Positions 9,636-15,184 of a stretch of DNA of 15,184 nt are shown piece by piece. A program made the translations under genes and the position numbers. The DNA lies in NCBI GenBank assembly GCA_001584585.1, contig LSYV01000005.1:547822-563005 (forward strand). Reading direction: 5' to 3'. Each line of letters opens with the position of its first letter. Within the stretch, counting starts at the first letter, position 1. The notes beneath the pieces were generated by a model that was not told the DNA's origin, made no database searches, and was given only the letters and a program-made list of their open reading frames with translations. Source of the DNA: Gonium pectorale. Its lineage: Eukaryota; Chlorophyta; Chlorophyceae; Chlamydomonadales; Volvocaceae.

Positions 9636-11171
9636 GGTCGACGCTCTCGCCGCAGCCCTGAGGCTGCAGCTCACCGAGGACGCTCCACGCTGCTTTACTG
9701 CCGGGGCTCCTTCGGGCTGGGCGGGACGCGATGCTGGAAAGCTCGCCCGCGGCGCGGCGTGATGCCCGGGGTGGCAAGCTCCTTAAATGCAATTGCAGAA
9801 TGGGCTAGAGGCTATGGCTAGGCGCCGCAGTGGGCCAACGTGGCAGGGATGATGCGCTCAGCATATTAACGCCTTATGCATCTCCAAGCCGCGACATGTA
9901 GGATTCTAGGACAGGCCTCTATGGCCGGCACTGTAGATGCTCAGGGTAAAGGAGGGCTCGCGTACTTCGAAGGCAACTCAGGTCGCGTCAGGCGGAAAGC
10001 TCAATGTGGTAGGAATGGAACGTAGCGTAAGCGTTGGGTTGTAAGAACTTCCTGCACGACAAGGCTGAGCAGAGTTCACACGCGCGGTACGGCTTGGACA
10101 ATTCCTAATTGGAGGGATGGCATCAACGAGTCAGCTAGAAGCATGATATGTTAGGACGAGCTGCAATGTCACTGCAACCTGGTGCCACCAACCGCAACCT
10201 CGCCCATCCCTGGGTATATGCACAATTGACCATGCCATCGTGGACCGGCTGGACAGGCTCCAGCCGGAACCAAGATACACAATGTTTTCAAGGAGCAGTG
10301 AACATACGTCTAAACTGCAGCTCAGGCGAACACGCTCGAGTTTCGAGCTTCCCTTCCGCTAGGTAGCACTCACCTCGTAACAAACTGCGCACCCTGCAAC
10401 CTGAAGTGGTTACCCGGACACTCGCCGGAGAACAGTGGCAGTACTTCGGCCTACACCCAAACCGAAACCACCGCGTGGCCGCGCTCCGTTGTTCAACGCA
10501 TCATCGATTCCCGCGTTCACCCCTGACTCAATCCAGTGTCTCCCCGCAGCGGCTTGCATTAGCGGTTCCTTGCGCTGCAGGTGCATCAAAAGGTGTAAGT
10601 GCACGCACGGCTGGCATCCCAAGCAACTGCGCAAGGCCGGCCACTCAGCCACGTCACCCTGGCCGTGTACATCCACGTGCATCATCCACGTACATCAAGC
10701 GACAGGGGCCATGCGCTAGCCCCAGGAGTCGCTGCCCAAGCTACTGTGTCCAGGCTGTTCACCTGTCCAAACCCACACCCAAGCGCTGCCGACCTTCACG
10801 CCGGAGACGCAATGCCATAATGTACATGAGCGGGCTGAAGGCCGCGGCCGCTGCGCTGCCCGGACACACGCCACATTCGCACACGCGTGCCCACGTGCCG
10901 CCACACGGCGTGCCCGGTCGGCACACGGAGCGTTTCCTGTACCGGTAGGCGAGAACCGGGGCAACGGTGCATGCCCGGGAGGCCAGAGACATGCCGCGCA
11001 GCAGCACGCCCGCCCACAGCCACAGCCACAGTGCGCATGAACACAATCGGACGTTCGCTCCCACACAGCATCTCGTTCCTCCCAGACGCAGACGCATGCA
11101 CGAGGCTGCCATCCATCCATCCATGAATGCGTGGCCGCAGTACATAATCAATCCAAGTATCTTGCACATCC
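9636..11171. other. Intergenic region between the two CML-like genes
   Basis: It holds the promoter and 5' UTR of the gene starting at 9635 and follows the 3' end of the gene at 11492-14193. The longest open frame (plus, 10406-10948) has no recognisable domain and reads as chance. Base composition around 9780-10140 is more AT-rich than the exons. I see no RNA gene and no clear TATA box. Confidence 0.5.
11111..11124 (+). repeat. (ATCC)3 short tandem repeat
   Basis: Three ATCC units followed by AT, just beyond the inferred poly(A) site of the minus-strand gene ending at 11492. Confidence 0.85.
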
Positions 11172-11172
11172 C

Positions 11173-11177
11173 TTACA
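11173..11177 (-). terminator. TGTAA poly(A) signal for the second CML-like gene
   Basis: The plus-strand TTACA reads TGTAA on the minus strand. It lies about 315 bases past the stop codon (11494-11492), a usual 3' UTR length in these algae, and is the first such motif I find downstream of the stop. Confidence 0.6.
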
Positions 11178-11491
11178 TCCCCAGCGCCCTCTCCTGTCGT
11201 TTAACACCGCCACAATTCTTCCCGCGTCACGTGTAGCCGTCGTGCCGAGCCATGCTATTTCCAGCCTGCCTTCCACTGTGCCAAGCCCCACACCAACAGT
11301 ACATGCGCCATTTCCGTCAACTGAGGAAATGTCTCTAATGCAAGGCACCCCGCTGGGTTCCTGCCCAGGCGTAGTTCTCAAGCCGGTCCACGCCGCCCCG
11401 AGGTCGCCCTGGGGCCCCACACGTGGTTATCCCACACGCGCAGGGACCGACAGGCCCGCCACGCACTAGGGGCCCGCAAGGCACGGGCGCT

Positions 11492-14193
11492 TCAACCCCG
11501 TGAACCCTCATCCGGCTTCCGCAAGAAGTTGCGCAGGAAGTTGGAGCTGGCGCTGCCGGTGCGGCTGTACGCCGGCGCCGGCGGCGGTGGGCCGCTCGAG
11601 GCGACCGGCGCCACGCTGCCGTGGCCGGTGGCGCTGACGCTCCGCGGCCGCCGCCCAGTGCCGGTGCCCGGGCGGAGGTCGGGCTCCCCGGTTGCGGACG
11701 AGCGGCCGTCGCGCGGCGAGTGGCAGCTGCCGCCCACGAGGCTGTCGTGGCTGGTGCAGCTGGCGTGGCGGCGGCCCACGCCGGGGATGCCCTCCGGCTC
11801 GTCGTCGCCCTCGTCGTCCCCAAACTCGTCGGATACGAGCTGCAGGATGCCGCGCAGGAAGTTCTCAAACGTGATCGTGTTGTCATACTGTGCGTGTACG
11901 GCGGGGCGAGAGGGAGGGCAGAGTTGAAGGGGGGCAGGGCAGGGCGGGGCAGGGCAAGGAAACGCAGGCGGGCGTGCGGTCGTAAGGCATGGCTCCTGCG
12001 CAGGGCTGGCTGCTCGCCGTTGTGCGGTGTCTCCAGGGAAACGAGTGTGCGCTATCCGGACGCCAAGCCGCGATTATACACATACTCGTGCTGATCTCCC
12101 AAACCAGCTTGCTGATGCCGCATTCATGCCCTATACCAAGCCCATCTATTACCCCGGGTCCCCCGCCAACCCCTCCGCCCCCTGCCCACCTCCCAGTCCA
12201 GGCCCTCGAACAGCCGCTGCGCCAGGCGGTTGGAGGTACGGCCGCTGCGCCCCTCGCGCGTGTGCGCCTTTGCGCTCTCGTACTGCAGCGCCTCGGCAAC
12301 CTGCGCAGCACACCACACCAACGCACGGTCGCGACAAGAGTGAGCGCCATGCATGAAACACTGAGCATGCAATATGGCAGGAAAGACCGCCACTGCAACC
12401 GCAACGTCCTTAAGGAACCTTGAATGCTGGGAGGCTGGGGACCCAGTCATAGGGACGTGTGGCCTGGGCCCCCCTGCACTTGGGGCACGAACCCGGCACC
12501 GCGGCCGCACCGGCACACTCTGAACCCCTGGAGGGAATCCCTGCCCCGCAGCTGCAGCCCTCGCTGCGCCGCACCTCTCGCTTGTCCAGCTTGCCCTTCC
12601 GGGCGGAGTTGAAGTGTGTGAAGGCCAGCTCGAGGCAGCAGAGCATGGTGTGCACCTCGGGGTGCAGGTGCGGGCAGGCGCTGGGCGGCTCCGTCAGGTG
12701 CACCACCAGCAGCAGCATCACCAGCCCCACAAAGTCAATCTGTGGGGCCACGTCATGGTCAGATTAGCGGTCTGTATAGAACTGCCTTAGGTGGGGAAGG
12801 GCGCAGGTGCCAACGGTCATCGCCCGGGTCCAGGCTGACCGCAGGAAAATGGCATGTGTAACCTCGCGAAGCACGATTAACTCGCACATCAAGGGTGGGC
12901 GCTCAGGGAGCGGTACCGCACAATTCCACCAGCGCCAAGAACTGCCTGCCGCGCCCCGGTGCCACGTGGCGGAGTGGTGACGTGCTTTGACACTGCAAAG
13001 CCGGAGCCCCCTGCAAACTTCTTTCGCCGCTCAACCATGCATGCGGCCAGAGCACAGTGCAGCGGCGCAATAGCCAGCTGCCACTTTCTAAACGGGGCCG
13101 AGCCCGCTGCGGCAAAGGCCCCTCGCGCGCAGGCCAGCATGTGCGAAGGACCCAGCTGCTCCGCAGCTTGCAACGCACATGCGCCATTCCCGTCCTCTAG
13201 CACCTTGATCCTGTCACTGCCCCCAGGCCTTGCTTCCAAGCCTTGGGTGTTTTTCCCTGACTTCCTAGGCGTCCCCTGGGAATCATGCGTGGCGAGATCG
13301 CGCGGTGGCGTCCATGGACTCCCGCCTCACGCACCATCAGACGCCCCAGTTCCAAACGCCACTGCGCGCTACACAACGCTTTCCTTCCCAGGGCACGCGG
13401 CTCGTCGCAATTCTCCGTTACCAACCTCGCCGCACTTGTGCGCTATCGCCTTGCTGCACAGGTCCTGTACCACGCCTGGGCAGTCTGCCAGCCCAAAGTC
13501 GCCAGGCGAGCTCTGCAGCAGCGCCAGCGGAAGCGGGCCCTCGCGGCTGCCCGTTCGTGCCTCCAGCTGCGCCCTCAGCACCTCAAACCCAGCCTCCAGC
13601 TTGGGGAACTGGAGCCAGAACTGCGTGAACACGTGCGGCTTCGCCTCGCCCTATATGAGGAAGGGGGCGACGGAAGGTAACTCAAAGCAGCAATAAACGA
13701 ATGAGTTGGGTAGGAATGCAGGGCTATGTGAGGGGTAGAAGGGGCAAGATGGACAGAGCAGGGGCACCGGCATGGAGAAGAGCCAGGTAGGTGGGTGTCA
13801 AAGTGACCTTGCACGCCAACGCCAAGGGTCCGTGTGGGCTCAGCCCACTCAAGAAGCAGCTTAAGGAAGGCTACCCGATACTCAGGCCGCAGCGACGAGC
13901 GTTTCCACATGGGACTCAGCATGGCAAACGTCACCCAGGTCCCCAGGTCAATCAGCGCCCCCTGTCCCGCTTCTCGCCTTCGCGAATTTTTCTTGCACAA
14001 AGCATGCTATTGCATCGCGGATGTGCGCCTCGAGGATTCCGAGCGACACGCTCGTCGGACGCTTTCCCCTGCTGGACTGCTTCTGAAGCGACGCGCGTGG
14101 GGCCGTTTCTGACTTGCGTAATACCGGCTCGTTGCCACCAAGACTGACGAGGCCCTCCTTTATGCCCGAAGCGAGACGGGATAGGAAGGCCAT
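11492..14193 (-). CDS. Diverged CML21/CML22-like EF-hand protein with mostly degenerate calcium loops and long C-terminal tail
   Basis: Five exons (14193-13978, 13650-13426, 12739-12575, 12300-12190, 11887-11492) encode about 370 residues, all introns phase 0. The N-terminus MAFLSRLASGIKEGL could form an amphipathic helix. The domain core aligns by eye with the paralogue at 7164-9635: HVFTQFWLQFPKLEAGF (78-94) with SFNNLMLQMPKLTLGF; IDFVGLVMLLLVVHLT (148-163) with the EF2 exit helix; CLELAFTHFNSARKGKLDKRE (182-202) with EF3; RLAQRLFEGLDWEYDNTITF (227-246) with EF4. EF1 and EF2 have no acidic ligands. The EF3 loop (191-202) reads N-S-A-R-K-G-K-L-D-K-R-E, keeping only Gly-6 and Glu-12. The EF4 loop (237-248) keeps D, E, D at 1, 3, 5 but has Asn at 6 and at 12. 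After an acidic GDDEGDDEPEG, about 100 Ser/Gly/Pro/Arg-rich residues end in SSNFLRNFLRKPDEG. Intron 1 appears to have a GC donor (AAG|GCGAGA). An alternative GT donor at 13998 would shorten exon 1 to 65 residues. Confidence 0.75.
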
Positions 14194-15184
14194 TTCAGCA
14201 GCTACAAGAACTTCAAGCTATCTAATCATGAGTGACAGAATTGTGTCCGAAAAAGCGTGAAGGCCGAAGCCAGGGTCAGCGAAACGCTCTGCGCCGTCAA
14301 GAAGAGCACGTTCCACGTATGCAAATTAATTGGGGATGATGTAGCTCTACGGATATTCGCCTATGTGTGTTGGGTCTTACGGAATGGATCCCTGCCTCGG
14401 CCAACACGTCCCCGTACGGCGTGGCCGCCATCCCGGGGAAAACCCCTGTATGCCCGCACGGAGGATTCGACTGCGGAGTTTGCAGGCACCACTGGCTGAC
14501 AGCATGCAATACCCACGGCGAATGATGTTGACGTGGGTGGTGAGGTGTGCCCAGCGGGGGGTGGGGAGGTAGGAATACCTCCCCGGGGATGGTTCACAAA
14601 GTGCGCACTAAAGACCCGGCGACTTTCTTCTCGCGATGAATGGCTTTCTCCTCGCGGGTCGCCGATGGGTTTTGCCGCGAAATGGGGTGGGGCTAATTTT
14701 AGGGCTTAATTACAAACCAAGTTTAGAAGGGTCTTTTCATGAACAGGGAGTGGTTGTGCAGGGTTGGCACCTCATCACGACTGCTCGACATCCTGGTGAC
14801 ATGACGATATCAACCCCAGGCAAGCATAAACGGATTGAAGTGTGCACTCGCACGGGCAATCGCTATATGGCGAGATGGACCTAGCTCTCAGCTGAGCAAC
14901 ACCCTTCGTGTCAAGCGCAGAAGCTTCCGGGGTGTTTGACGCCAACAGGCCCGCAAAATATGTCCTCAGTTGTTACCGACAAAGCCCTGGCATAGTCTTC
15001 CCTGCGTCTAGGCACCCCGGCATCCCTAAGCTATCCCTGAAGGGGATCTATCTCATTCAACACAGCTGCTGGACGGGTAAAATCGGCTTCTGCGCGGCCC
15101 CCGAACCAAACGCGGGACCGGGGACACCGCCCCTTTGCACTCCGCAGCTGGGACACGGAGCTCCCGTTGGCCGCAGGCCCCCAT
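14194..15184. other. Region upstream of the second CML-like gene, no supported gene
   Basis: This must contain the promoter and 5' UTR of the minus-strand gene starting at 14193. Two open frames of about 80 codons (14257-14499 and 14636-14884, plus) show no recognisable domain. An AT-richer patch covers about 14690-14740. A gene continuing past the right edge cannot be excluded. Confidence 0.4.
14563..14584. repeat. Perfect 9-bp inverted repeat with GGAA loop
   Basis: GGGGAGGTA (14563-14571) pairs with TACCTCCCC (14576-14584) around GGAA, a GNRA-type tetraloop if transcribed on the plus strand. It lies about 370-390 bases upstream of the start codon of the minus-strand gene. Confidence 0.85.

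Noticed and set aside
10406..10948. 180-codon plus-strand frame between the two CML-like genes
   Set aside because: No domain, odd His/Arg/Pro/Thr composition and no gene-like splice structure.
14697..14704. Single TTTTAGGG, the Chlamydomonas telomere unit
   Set aside because: One 8-base copy with no tandem array is expected by chance.
14636..14884. 82-codon plus-strand frame starting with ATG in an AT-richer patch
   Set aside because: Not recognised; too short and unsupported by context to call a gene, though it could be a fragment of something beyond the right edge.

Overview
The window looks like nuclear DNA of a volvocine green alga of the Chlamydomonas type. This is inferred from high GC, genes broken into short exons by introns with GTGAG/GTGGG/GTAGG donors and GCAG acceptors, Ala/Gly/Pro-rich low-complexity inserts inside conserved domains, an (AC)n microsatellite, and TGTAA-type poly(A) signals. 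No single open frame is a whole gene. I built the gene models by hand from splice sites, frame and phase agreement, and family motifs recalled from memory.

Layout, left to right. (1) Positions 1-989, minus strand: the 5' end of a gene that runs off the left edge. Its acidic N-terminus is reminiscent of Dbp5/DDX19/LOS4-type DEAD-box helicases (weak call). (2) Positions 990-1232: a 243-bp head-to-head promoter region. (3) Positions 1233-4281, plus strand: a seven-exon gene for a Bud32/TP53RK-like (KEOPS kinase) protein whose catalytic Lys, alpha-C Glu, catalytic Asp and metal-binding Asn all appear to be replaced, so a probable pseudokinase. (4) Positions about 4640-7163: a 2.5-kb convergent region without a credible coding gene but with a strong hairpin and short repeats. 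(5) Positions 7164-9635, minus strand: a five-exon calmodulin-like gene of the plant CML21/CML22 type, with a myristoylation/palmitoylation-type N-terminus and two canonical C-terminal EF-hands. (6) Positions 9636-11171: intergenic. (7) Positions 11492-14193, minus strand: a second five-exon gene of the same family, whose EF-hand loops are almost all degenerate and which carries a long C-terminal tail. (8) Positions 14194-15184: no supported gene.

The two EF-hand genes form a diverged tandem pair, one apparently still able to bind calcium and the other not. Together with the Bud32-like protein, the window holds two cases of a conserved family whose active residues are lost while the reading frame and splicing remain intact. 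That is the most interesting theme here. I see no CRISPR array, prokaryotic operon, transposase or rRNA, and no convincing tRNA.
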